A program made the position numbers and the translations under genes. The notes beneath the pieces were generated by a model. The model was not told the DNA's origin. It ran no database searches and saw nothing but the letters and a program-made list of their open reading frames with translations. 64,000 bases of DNA from Streptococcus sanguinis (GTDB lineage: Bacteria > Bacillota > Bacilli > Lactobacillales > Streptococcaceae), in contig NZ_RJMV01000001.1 of the NCBI RefSeq assembly GCF_003943735.1, positions 169,552 through 233,551 on the forward strand, written 5' to 3'. Below, one piece after another: positions 30,111-38,600 of the stretch; the first letter of the stretch is position 1, and every line of letters starts with the position of its first letter.

Positions 30111-31526
30111 ATGGTCCTATTTGATTATTCACGCGAGCCTCGTTCAGACATTGCTTTTGTGGATATGAAAAGTTTTTACGCCTCTTGTGAATGCATTGCC
30201 CTCGGCCTTGACCCTTTAAAAACCTCGCTCTGTGTCATGAGCCGAATTGAAAATTCTGCCGGACTGATACTAGCTGCCACCCCTCTCTTTAAAAAGAATT
30301 TCGGCAGCCAGAATGTCAGCCGAAGCTATAATCTTCCTTTTGATGTTCACACCCGCAAGTTCAACTATGCTGCTGCCCGCAAGCAGGGACTGCCGATTAC
30401 AGCAGATTATGTGCGCTTTATTGAAGATGCGGCTCAAAAGACCCTATTGGTCCCACCTCGAATGAACTACTACATCCAGAAAAATATGGAAATCCAAAAA
30501 ATTTTCCAGGATTTCGCAGCTCCCGACGACATTTTCCCCTACTCAATCGATGAGGGCTTCCTAGATTTGACAAGCTCTATCAACTACTTCATTCCCGATC
30601 AGACGCTGGACCGCAGGACCAAACTGGACCTGCTGGCTGCCCGCATTCAACAGGCTATCTGGAAGAAGACCGGGATTTATGCCTCTATCGGCCTGAGCAA
30701 CGCCAATCCTCTTCTAGCCAAATTAGCCTTGGACATTGAAGCCAAACATACAAAAAAGATGCGGGTCAACTGGTCCTATGAAGATGTTCCCAGTAAGGTC
30801 TGGACTATTCCAAACATGACTGATTTTTGGGGCATTGGCCACCGAACGGCCACTCGTCTTGAGAAACTAGGCATCCACTCCATTTATGATTTAGCTCACT
30901 TTAACCCCGATATTCTCAAAAAAGAAATGGGGGTTATGGGTCTGCAGCTTTGGTTTCACGCTCATGGCATTGATGAAAGCAATGTTCACAAGCCTTATCA
31001 GGTCAAGTCGCATGGACTAGGGAATTCGCAAATTCTCCCCCGAGACTATAGACAGCAGGCAGAGATTGAGCTTGTTTTCCAAGAAATGGCTGAGCAAGTC
31101 GCCATTCGGCTCAGACGGTCTGGTAAGAAGTGCCAGTGTGTCTCCATCTATGCCCGCTATTCCAAGCAGGAGCGCCTGCCTTCCATTCATACACAGAGAA
31201 AAATTGAGCCTACCAATAACAGCGATCGATTGGCTCAAATCGTCGTTCAGCTTTTTCGTTCTAAATATCAGGGCAGGGCTATCCGACAGATTGGCGTTTT
31301 TTACAGTGACTTTGTCGATCAAGCTTATGGTCTGATTTCTCTCTTTGATGATCCTCTGCAAATTCAAAAAGAAGAGGAGCTCCAGCTGACGATTGACCGC
31401 ATCAGAGATCGCTTCGGATTTGCCTCTTTGCTTAAGGGATCGGCCTTGCTGGACTCCTCCCGTGCCATCGCTCGAAGCAAGCTAACAGGTGGCCATTCAG
31501 CTGGAGGGCTGGAGGGCTTATCATGA
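30111..31526 (+). CDS. umuC: UmuC-type Y-family DNA polymerase
   Basis: 471 aa. The catalytic carboxylates are in AFVDMKSFYASCE near the N-terminus and YSIDEGFLDLT (about residues 145-155), followed by a thumb helix-hairpin-helix (FWGIGHRTATRLEKLGI) and a little-finger domain. It performs error-prone translesion synthesis, the mutagenic arm of the SOS-like response. The start at 30111 lies 4 bp after the repressor stop, with GAGG upstream. It overlaps the YolD-like gene by 4 bp. Confidence 0.94.
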   Translation: MVLFDYSREPRSDIAFVDMKSFYASCECIALGLDPLKTSLCVMSRIENSAGLILAATPLFKKNFGSQNVSRSYNLPFDVHTRKFNYAAARKQGLPITADYVRFIEDAAQKTLLVPPRMNYYIQKNMEIQKIFQDFAAPDDIFPYSIDEGFLDLTSSINYFIPDQTLDRRTKLDLLAARIQQAIWKKTGIYASIGLSNANPLLAKLALDIEAKHTKKMRVNWSYEDVPSKVWTIPNMTDFWGIGHRTATRLEKLGIHSIYDLAHFNPDILKKEMGVMGLQLWFHAHGIDESNVHKPYQVKSHGLGNSQILPRDYRQQAEIELVFQEMAEQVAIRLRRSGKKCQCVSIYARYSKQERLPSIHTQRKIEPTNNSDRLAQIVVQLFRSKYQGRAIRQIGVFYSDFVDQAYGLISLFDDPLQIQKEEELQLTIDRIRDRFGFASLLKGSALLDSSRAIARSKLTGGHSAGGLEGLS

Positions 31527-31897
31527 CCGACCGCTCCTACCTCCCCTACCAGTCGGCTCGTGACTTTCAGGATCGAGGCATGGCTAAGTGGGCTGGCTTT
31601 TTCCTCTCTGAACACAGCACTGCTCTGGCCAAAAAAGAACTAGATATCAGTCGCCTGACCCAGCTTGACAGACAGGAAAAATTCCACTTACTCAACCAAG
31701 CTTACAGCCAGCAAGTTCCCATCCGAATCACCTTTCTTAATCAGGAAAAGCTGATCGACGTTACTGCTACCGTCTTTCATCTGGACTGCAAGCAAGTCCT
31801 CCTGCAGGAAGGTGACCATTACAAAGGCCTTGCTATCCATCAGATTCTTTCGATACATGCTTCAGGAGGCGTAGATGACCACTCAGAATGTACATGA
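31523..31897 (+). CDS. YolD-like protein
   Basis: 124 aa. RSYLPYQSARDFQDRGMAKWAGFFLSEHS and the later LDCKQVLLQEGDHYKGLAIHQILSI fit the YolD-like family, often encoded beside Y-family polymerases. It may assist or replace UmuD; the biochemical role is unknown. It overlaps both neighbours (4 and 23 bp), so the four genes are tightly coupled. Confidence 0.82.
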   Translation: MTDRSYLPYQSARDFQDRGMAKWAGFFLSEHSTALAKKELDISRLTQLDRQEKFHLLNQAYSQQVPIRITFLNQEKLIDVTATVFHLDCKQVLLQEGDHYKGLAIHQILSIHASGGVDDHSECT

Positions 31898-32168
31898 GGA
31901 ACTTCAATTCGACTATTTTTCCCAGAATTACTATCAATTTCAAGAGGATTTTTATCAATTTTCCAATCTTCCCCAGCCTCTAATGGTCATGGAAGACGAC
32001 ATCCTACTCCACATGGCCAGCCGCCAAGCCTCTTATTTCAAACTCTCCAAGACCAAAAGCTTGGATAAAAAGGAACATTACTTCCACTTTACCGTCAGTC
32101 GACCAGACCAAGCAAACCGACTCTGCATTTACCACTATCAAGGCCAAACAGAAGATATAAATCAATAA
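31875..32168 (+). CDS. Small protein of the SOS-like cassette (DUF5960-like)
   Basis: 97 aa, acidic at the N-terminus and rich in Tyr/Phe/Gln (FDYFSQNYYQFQEDFYQF). It resembles a streptococcal family, DUF5960 from memory, found behind umuC/yolD. No function known. Its start lies within the YolD-like gene, and its stop codon lies inside the following hairpin. Confidence 0.75.
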   Translation: MTTQNVHEELQFDYFSQNYYQFQEDFYQFSNLPQPLMVMEDDILLHMASRQASYFKLSKTKSLDKKEHYFHFTVSRPDQANRLCIYHYQGQTEDINQ

Positions 32169-32196
32169 GCTCCCAAACTGAGTCTGGGAGCTTATT
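32164..32196 (+). terminator. Hairpin ending the SOS-like cassette
   Basis: AATAAGCTCCCA and TGGGAGCTTATT form a perfect 12-bp stem with a 9-nt loop that contains the last stop codon. The T run after it is poor, so termination may be partial. Confidence 0.65.
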
Positions 32197-32200
32197 GTAT

Positions 32201-32282
32201 AGGGCTGGCCATCTACTAGTATCTTCTCAATTATTTCTTGCTTTAAGTCAGGGGAATAATATTGAAGATTTGGGCCAGCTAT
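32201..32282. repeat. Imperfect 82-bp palindrome flanked by 7-bp direct repeats
   Basis: GCTGGCC (32204-32210) pairs with GGCCAGC (32273-32279), and ATCTTCTCAATTATTTC (32221-32237) pairs imperfectly with GGAATAATATTGAAGAT. The block is bordered by ATTGTAT at 32194-32200 and 32283-32289. It could be a small MITE-like insertion or a structured RNA; no coding sense is visible. Confidence 0.45.
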
Positions 32283-32369
32283 ATTGTATTGGAGGTCAAT
32301 CTGAACCCAAGAAACGCCATTCTTTTTAGGTTATCTATTCAGTTCATTTGTATAAACTAATTTCATACC

Positions 32370-32413
32370 AAAAACACCCCAATCGTTAGATTTTCTGTCT
32401 AACTTTTGGGGTG
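32370..32413 (-). terminator. Terminator of the DUF177 gene
   Basis: CACCCCAA (32375-32382) pairs with TTGGGGTG (32406-32413), with a further inner GTTAGA/TCTAAC stem, and five T follow on the minus strand. It lies about 60 bp past the gene stop. Confidence 0.82.
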
Positions 32414-32473
32414 CGGGTCATAACAATTTATCTTTTCTTTTATTTTTTATCGATTTCACAATTTTTACAAGAA

Positions 32474-33004
32474 TTATTCATCAAACAGTCCTTGCAAACC
32501 AGCGAAAGGATTGTTCTTCTCTTTTTGAGCTTCCTGAGCAGCGGCAAATTCCTCTTCCGTCATAACTTGCCAGTCCTGACCTGACAGAAAGCCTTGGCCG
32601 GCTTCTTCCTCAGCTGTTAGAATTTTCAGCGGGATATTCATCAGGATATTGTCAGCTACACTCTCGGCTACATTAATCTCGCCATTTTCAATCGGCAGCA
32701 CCAAGTCCTGATCAATCATATCCTGCGATGCGGCCTGTCCTTCTTCCATGAAAATTTCGTTGACTAGATAAGACTCCTTGAGCTCCACCGGCTCCATGCT
32801 GCGACTGGACGTCAGAGTGATGGTATAAGACAGGTCATAATCCAGAAAATAGAGGCCGTCTTCATATTGAACCTTTCCTTTGGCTACAATATCCTGAACA
32901 TCTAAAATCTCAGGATTGCGCTCTTTTAACTCCTCTGCCAAGTCCAGCTTTTTCTCAAAGGTTAAACCTTCTGGATTCTTTCGAATTTCTTGAATATGTA
33001 ACAT
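32474..33004 (-). CDS. DUF177 (YceD-like) protein
   Basis: 176 aa from MLHIQEIRKNPEGLTFEKKL, with AGAGGAAC upstream. The body has the DUF177 pattern (LYFLDYDLSYTITLTSSRSMEPVEL...ESYLVNEIFME) and an acidic C-terminus (NNPFAGLQGLFDE). In many bacteria this family is encoded with rpmF and is linked to 23S rRNA or ribosome biogenesis. Here rpmF is not adjacent. It is divergent from an Rgg regulator. Confidence 0.87.
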   Translation of the reverse strand: MLHIQEIRKNPEGLTFEKKLDLAEELKERNPEILDVQDIVAKGKVQYEDGLYFLDYDLSYTITLTSSRSMEPVELKESYLVNEIFMEEGQAASQDMIDQDLVLPIENGEINVAESVADNILMNIPLKILTAEEEAGQGFLSGQDWQVMTEEEFAAAQEAQKEKNNPFAGLQGLFDE

Positions 33005-33029
33005 AAGTTCCTCTTTGTTTTTTTCTTTT

Positions 33030-33038
33030 ATTATATCA
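33030..33038 (-). promoter_or_regulatory. Promoter of the DUF177 gene (extended -10)
   Basis: TGATATAAT on the minus strand, about 26 nt upstream of the ATG. Confidence 0.55.
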
Positions 33039-33072
33039 TGTTTGAGCGCTTCTCTGTTATTGAAAATTATTT

Positions 33073-33081
33073 TGTTATAAT
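33073..33081 (+). promoter_or_regulatory. Promoter of the Rgg gene (extended -10)
   Basis: TGTTATAAT, 22 nt upstream of the Rgg ATG. No clear -35 is visible. Confidence 0.55.
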
Positions 33082-33102
33082 AAAATACAAGGAGGGAAGA
33101 CA

Positions 33103-33972
33103 ATGGAACATCTAGGACAGGTTTTTAGATTTTTTTGCGAGGCTAGGCACATCTCTTTATCCGAGGCGACTGGTGGAGAATTTTCAAAATCTATGCTCTC
33201 TCGCTTTGAAAATGGGCAGAGCGAACTGACAGCACAGAAACTTTTTAGCGCGCTCAGCGCCATCCGAACGGAGATAGAAGAGTTTACTGTTGCAGCGGGC
33301 ATCCAAGATCATCATTCTCACAAGGAGCTCTTAAGCCAAATTCAAGACCTGTTGCAAGCCAATCAGCTTGACCTCTTAGAAGAACTTTATCTGAAAAAAG
33401 AAAAAATCACTCAAAAAAGCAAGCGCGCTAGCGATTGGGTTGAGCGCCTAATTGTAAAGGCCTATCTCTGTGCCCTTAAGGAGTCAGAGAAGGCCAGCCC
33501 AGGCGAGCTGGATTTCCTGCATGATTACCTTTTTTCAGTTGATATTTGGGGTCGCTACGAGCTCAATCTCTTCTCTGTCTGCACTCCAGTTTTATCTCTA
33601 GATTTGTTTTCCCAATACACCAAAGAAATCCTCTCAAGAAAGGATTTTGCAGCCTTATTTGCCAACAATCGCAACACCCTGCACACTACTTTTCTTAATG
33701 GATATTTGCTGGCCATCAGTCAGGAAAATATCACCCAGGCAGACTATTTCCAACAAGTCATTGAGCGACACTTTTACGAAGAAAATGAGACATACTTCCG
33801 AATTGTCTATCTCTTTGCTCAGGGAGAGTTGATCTGTTTGAAAGGGAAAACAGAAGAGGGGCTCACTCAAATGAAGAAAGCGGTCGATATTTTTCGAATC
33901 TTGAACTGCCAACATAGCGCCGACTACTATCAAGACACACTTGATACTGCTTTTCAAAAATATAGTAAATAA
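33103..33972 (+). CDS. Rgg/MutR-family transcriptional regulator
   Basis: 289 aa. An N-terminal XRE-type helix-turn-helix (about residues 5-60, SLSEATGGEFSKSMLSRFENGQSEL) is followed by the all-helical Rgg C-terminal domain, including the family-typical DYLFSVDIWGRYEL. Rgg proteins often control the neighbouring gene, some of them through short hydrophobic peptides. AAGGAGG precedes the ATG. The MFS gene 350 bp downstream is the likely target. No convincing cognate peptide gene was found, only a 13-codon frame at 34088. Confidence 0.9.
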   Translation: MEHLGQVFRFFCEARHISLSEATGGEFSKSMLSRFENGQSELTAQKLFSALSAIRTEIEEFTVAAGIQDHHSHKELLSQIQDLLQANQLDLLEELYLKKEKITQKSKRASDWVERLIVKAYLCALKESEKASPGELDFLHDYLFSVDIWGRYELNLFSVCTPVLSLDLFSQYTKEILSRKDFAALFANNRNTLHTTFLNGYLLAISQENITQADYFQQVIERHFYEENETYFRIVYLFAQGELICLKGKTEEGLTQMKKAVDIFRILNCQHSADYYQDTLDTAFQKYSK

Positions 33973-33978
33973 TGCAAA

Positions 33979-34027
33979 TCTCCACTTTTAAACTCAGCGA
34001 TTTTGGGTTTGAAAGTGGATTTTTTTG
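33979..34027 (+). terminator. Rgg gene terminator
   Basis: TCCACTTT (33981-33988) pairs with AAAGTGGA (34012-34019), with inner pairing of AAACTC and GGGTTT, then seven T. Confidence 0.85.
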
Positions 34028-34322
34028 ATCCTACTCAAGCTCCACTTTTCTGATTTAAAAGTTTCTACCCAAAAATCCGTTGAATATATGCAACATTTCC
34101 TGTGTCTTAGATTTTCTATTTTATACTAAAAACAGAAAGAGCTAGCGCAAGTCACTTCCAAAATTTTACCACTTACTTATGATACCTAACCAGTTGCCGA
34201 AAAGCCCTTTTTTTTTGGCTTTAAACGGTCTATAATGGTCATCAGAAAGAGAAAAAAAGCTAGATTACAGATGTGCCCAATAAGCTTTTATACACTCTTG
34301 TCGTTTAGAAAAGGAGTCTACG
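34028..34322 (+). promoter_or_regulatory. Regulatory gap before the MFS gene
   Basis: TATAAT at 34232-34237 is a good -10, but the position expected for -35 is occupied by an A/T-rich inverted repeat (AAAGCC ... GGCTTT, about 34199-34226) and no -35 hexamer is visible. This fits an activator-dependent promoter, plausibly bound by the upstream Rgg. AAAAGGAG lies before the MFS ATG. A 13-codon frame at 34088-34129 has no ribosome binding site. Confidence 0.5.
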
Positions 34323-35564
34323 ATGAAATTATTCTTTAAAAATGGGGTCTATGCCTCACTCAGCCTTTCCCGAATCTTCAACACCTTGGGAGCTTCTATT
34401 TTCAATATTGTTTTTGTGGTATTTGCTTCCAGCATGCCCAATCCCAAGTTTGCTATTGCTGTGGCTAATTTTATCGTCCTAGTTCCAACATTCTTTACTA
34501 TCTTTGCCGGCATCAAAGCTGACAAGACCGTTCATAAGGCTCGTTGGCTGATTCATTTTGGTTATCTTCAAGCCCTGCTCTTTGTCCTTGTTGCCTTCAT
34601 GACTCGCTCCAGCTCTTATCTAGCCTTCTCAGCCGTCTGCTTGATGAATATCCTTTCTGATATCATCAGCGACTATCGGAGCGGCTTGCAAATGCCGATT
34701 TTGAAAAAGAATGTTCCAGAGAAAGACCTTATGGAAGCCTTCTCTTTTACCCAGCTTATCAGCTTTCTCTGCAGCCTGGCCGGACAAGCTTTGGGAGTTT
34801 GGCTCCTAACCGTCAGCCAGCAAGACTTTTTCCTAGTTGCTTTGGTTAACGCCTTGACTTTTCTCCTATCCTCCACCATCCTCTACCTGGTACGTCGTCG
34901 ATTGACCCATGACCCAGTGGCAATTTCTGAGAAAAAAGCCCCTCTGAAGGAAGAATTGAAGAAAATGTACACATCGTCCAAACTGATCTTTGAGCAGGAA
35001 GGTTCTAACAATTTTCTCAAACTACTGGCTCAAATCTTGGTCGTCAACGCTATGGCAGGTTCTCTTATAGCTCTTTATAATCTCTACTTGCTGGACAACC
35101 CCATCTTCCAGCTATCCTTTAGCCAGTCTCTCTTGGTTCTTCAGACCACTCTTGTCCTAGCAATGATCGCAGCCAGCCTGACTCCCAATGATTACTTTAG
35201 CCGTCTCTCTCTAAATCAACTAACCCTCTGCGCTGCTCTTACCATGATTCTGCTTGCTGTCAGCAATTTCTTGCATCTGCCTGTTTTCGTCGGCATTGCT
35301 TTTGGATTTTTACTAGCTTATATCTCCGGCAAGATCAATCCCAAAATCAACACCCTCTTACTGAGCAAACTGCCTTCTGATGTTCTCGCTCAGACTTCCA
35401 GCTTTCTGAGTCTGCTCTTTTCTTTCTCTGTTCCCTTTGGTACTATGGTCTTCAGCAGCCTAGCCCTCTGGAATATGAACGCTAGCTGGCTCATCTTCAG
35501 CATTATCGGTGTAATTGCTCTGCTCCTATCTATCGAAGAAAAGAAAGATGTTAAAGAAATGTGA
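34323..35564 (+). CDS. MFS transporter next to Rgg
   Basis: 413 aa, roughly 12 hydrophobic segments. A loop with GIKADKTVHKARW between segments 2 and 3 resembles the MFS motif-A position, with weak conservation. The substrate cannot be read from the sequence; drug or metabolite efflux is the commonest role for this type. It is monocistronic, ending at a bidirectional terminator shared with gtf. Confidence 0.88.
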   Translation: MKLFFKNGVYASLSLSRIFNTLGASIFNIVFVVFASSMPNPKFAIAVANFIVLVPTFFTIFAGIKADKTVHKARWLIHFGYLQALLFVLVAFMTRSSSYLAFSAVCLMNILSDIISDYRSGLQMPILKKNVPEKDLMEAFSFTQLISFLCSLAGQALGVWLLTVSQQDFFLVALVNALTFLLSSTILYLVRRRLTHDPVAISEKKAPLKEELKKMYTSSKLIFEQEGSNNFLKLLAQILVVNAMAGSLIALYNLYLLDNPIFQLSFSQSLLVLQTTLVLAMIAASLTPNDYFSRLSLNQLTLCAALTMILLAVSNFLHLPVFVGIAFGFLLAYISGKINPKINTLLLSKLPSDVLAQTSSFLSLLFSFSVPFGTMVFSSLALWNMNASWLIFSIIGVIALLLSIEEKKDVKEM

Positions 35565-35607
35565 TATATTCAATCTTGTTTCTAAATTTATTTTCCCAGA
35601 AGATAGC

Positions 35608-35646
35608 AAAAAACGATAACTTCCAAATAAGAAGTTATCGTTTTTG
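35608..35646. terminator. Bidirectional terminator between MFS gene and gtf
   Basis: AAAAACGATAACTTC and GAAGTTATCGTTTTT form a perfect 15-bp stem with T runs on both strands. Confidence 0.92.
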
Positions 35647-35695
35647 TGTATTAGAAAGCTAAAGATTAAGTTTCATTTAGCCTACTCTATTACTA

Positions 35696-38600
35696 TTAGT
35701 TCCAGCCGAAGCGTCTGCCTCTACCATTGCGGTCAAAGTACATCCAGCTTCCATCTTCCAGCTGAATCCATTTATTGCGCGCCATTTCACCTGAATTGGC
35801 ATCAAAGTAACGGTTAGCACCATTGACATAGACAATCTTACCTTTGACTTGCTTGCCATTTTGGTCGAAGTAAAGGGTTTGTTGACCAATCTTCTGAAGA
35901 CCTGTCACTGCTTTACCAGACTGATCAAAGTAATACCATTCGTTCTTGGCACCTTCTGCAAACTTGCCGACTGCCATTTCTCCTGAATTAGCATCGAAGT
36001 AACGGATAGATTTATCATCCAGAGTTACTACTTTACCTTTGACTTGCTTGCCATCTTGGTCAAAGTAAAGGGTTTGTTGACCAATCTTCTGAAGACCTGT
36101 CACTGCTTTACCAGTCTGATCGAAGTAATACCATTCGTTCTTGGCACCTTCCGCAAACTTGCCGACTGCCATTTCTCCTGAGTTGGCATCGAAGTAACGG
36201 ATACTCTTGTCTGCAAGTGTCACGATTTTACCCTTGACTTGCTTGCCATCTTGGTCGAAGTAAAGTGTTTGCTGACCAAGTTTTTGAAGACCTGTTACTG
36301 CAACACCATCTGCTCCGAAATAGTACCAGTCACTTGGATTATCACCTTGGGCAAAGCGGTTAGCAGCAGCATTACCTGAATCCTTATCAAAGTAACGAAG
36401 TTTACCATCTTTGGCACGCGCAATCTTGCCCTTGACTTGGTAGCCATTTTGGTCGAAGAATTGCTGATTGCCGCCCATGGTTACCAGGCCTCTAGCCATG
36501 ACACCCTTGGCATCAAAGTAACGCCAGTTTTGGCCATCAGTAGTGTAGTAACGGTTGAGAACTTGGGCACCAGTCTTATCGTAGTAGTACTGATTGCCGT
36601 TTTCATCTTCACGGAGCGAGTCACGCAGCTGAATACCATTCTTGAGGAAATAAACTTGCTTGCCATCAATTTCATGAGCACCTGTTGCTAAATAGCCTCG
36701 TTTATCGAAGTAATACCAATTTCCATTTTCATCTTGGATAAAGGAATTTCTAGCTTGATAGCCACTAGTTGAATAGTACTTAGTACCACTAGCATCACTA
36801 ACAAATCCTGTGTAGGCATTCTTATTAACTAATTGTTTAGGCAGTACCATCTCACCATTCTTGTTGTTGAGATATTCGTTGCTAGCCCAGTCTTTAAGGA
36901 CATAGTAAGCACCACGACCCAAGATATTGGTACCGTTGAAGTGTTTAGCAGACCACTTGGTAATCTTCTCATCAGTCGTCATCTTTTGACCGTTGGAAAT
37001 CTGTACTCGTTCAAAGATTTCTGGATATTTAGCTTTGAGTTCATCCAAGAATGCTCCACCATACTTGCCTTGATAGTCAGTACCATTCGTTTTAGTATTG
37101 GCAACGTAAAGATTTTCCTTGATTTCTGCGCCTTCACGGTAGGTTCCGTAGTTGTTGACACGAGTTGCTGTTACCACTTCCTTGCCTGGCAGGTTGTAGA
37201 TTTGGTCTGGCACCCAGTCCGCAATGGCTTGGATATTGACACTGTGAAGAGCACGGAGAGCATTGAGCAGGTCATCTAAAGAACCATATTTATTGTTCTT
37301 GCTCATAGCCATATCATAGCGGTCTTCAAAGGCATAACCATTCTGGATGATAGAGTCTAGGAAAGTACCGTCTTGGCTAGATACATACTGAGGTGGCAGC
37401 TCAAATGAAGTCACTCCCCATTCCTTGAAGAGGTTGACATTTTTAGCAATGACTTTATTGGTATATTGGTCATCACGAGTTGCAAAGTCTTGGAAGTTAG
37501 AGAAGCCTTCGTAAATCAGCTGAGAATCAAGAGCAGGGCTAGATTCGTAAACCTGACCGCTGGCATTTTTCTTCTTGCTGGCTGTTACACGAGCATCCTG
37601 ATCTGCCTTAGCACCAACTGGTACCCAAACAGCCAGATAACCAGAAACTTGGACATTGCTGTAGCCAGCGATATCGTTCATATCAAAGGTCAAAATACCA
37701 TTGGCATCTGTCTTCTTCCAGAGGGATTGAGGCACTTCTTCGTCAGTTAAATAGCGGGAAATACCATCTTTAGTCGTCAGGAGCACAGGACGGTAGTATT
37801 GATTCTTATGGGCTGCTCCCATATTGACTTGCAGTTTATCCCATTCGTTCAGTTTCAGGTTCGGGTTATTAGAAGCAATAACTGCCATCCCTTGGGTACG
37901 AGTTTCTGCTGTACCTTCATCTGTTGCTTCGTTGGCACCAGTACCGTAACGAACAGAAGTCAAAATACCATTGTAAGACCATTTATCAGCCTCACGAGGG
38001 ACACCCATATAGGTGACTTTCATGTCCTGACCACCAGCTACATACTTAATCCGAGCACGCAACAGGGCATCGATAGCGTCGTGGTAAGGAGATTTTTTCT
38101 CCATGTATTGACCGTCATCTGTATAGAGATCACCATAGTAGACCCGAGTGATAGAGTCTTTGTTGGAGAGCATGAGAGCATGAGCAGTTGGGATATTGAA
38201 CTGCGTATACTTCTTGTCTGCCTTGCGCATATCTTCGTTGTAGATCTTGAAGGCTTGCTTGAGCTCATCCATGGTAAAGGTCAAACCATCCGTGTTTGGA
38301 TTGATATTTTCTCGGATGATGTCAGCAATAACGGTTTGCACTTCACTATCATGAGCCCGAACAAAGATATAGTTGGCCATCCGCTCGCCATTTTTCTTTT
38401 CAGTAGAACGGTCATTCAGACTATTCGTAATCGTTGGCTCTACACCACTACGGATAGAAAGCTTACGCATGAACGAATAAAGCAAGGACAGACGAAGCTT
38501 ATTATCAATCGGTAATTGAGCACCCTTGGTGTCTTTGTTGTAGTCAGGGTCGTTGTCAGACCAAGCTTCCAAGATAGACAGATGCTTGATGGCTTCTTCT

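Noticed and set aside
32370..32413. CACCCCAA...TTGGGGTG block considered as an IS end
   Set aside because: It has the stem and T run of a terminator for the DUF177 gene; no transposase fragment or second end was seen.
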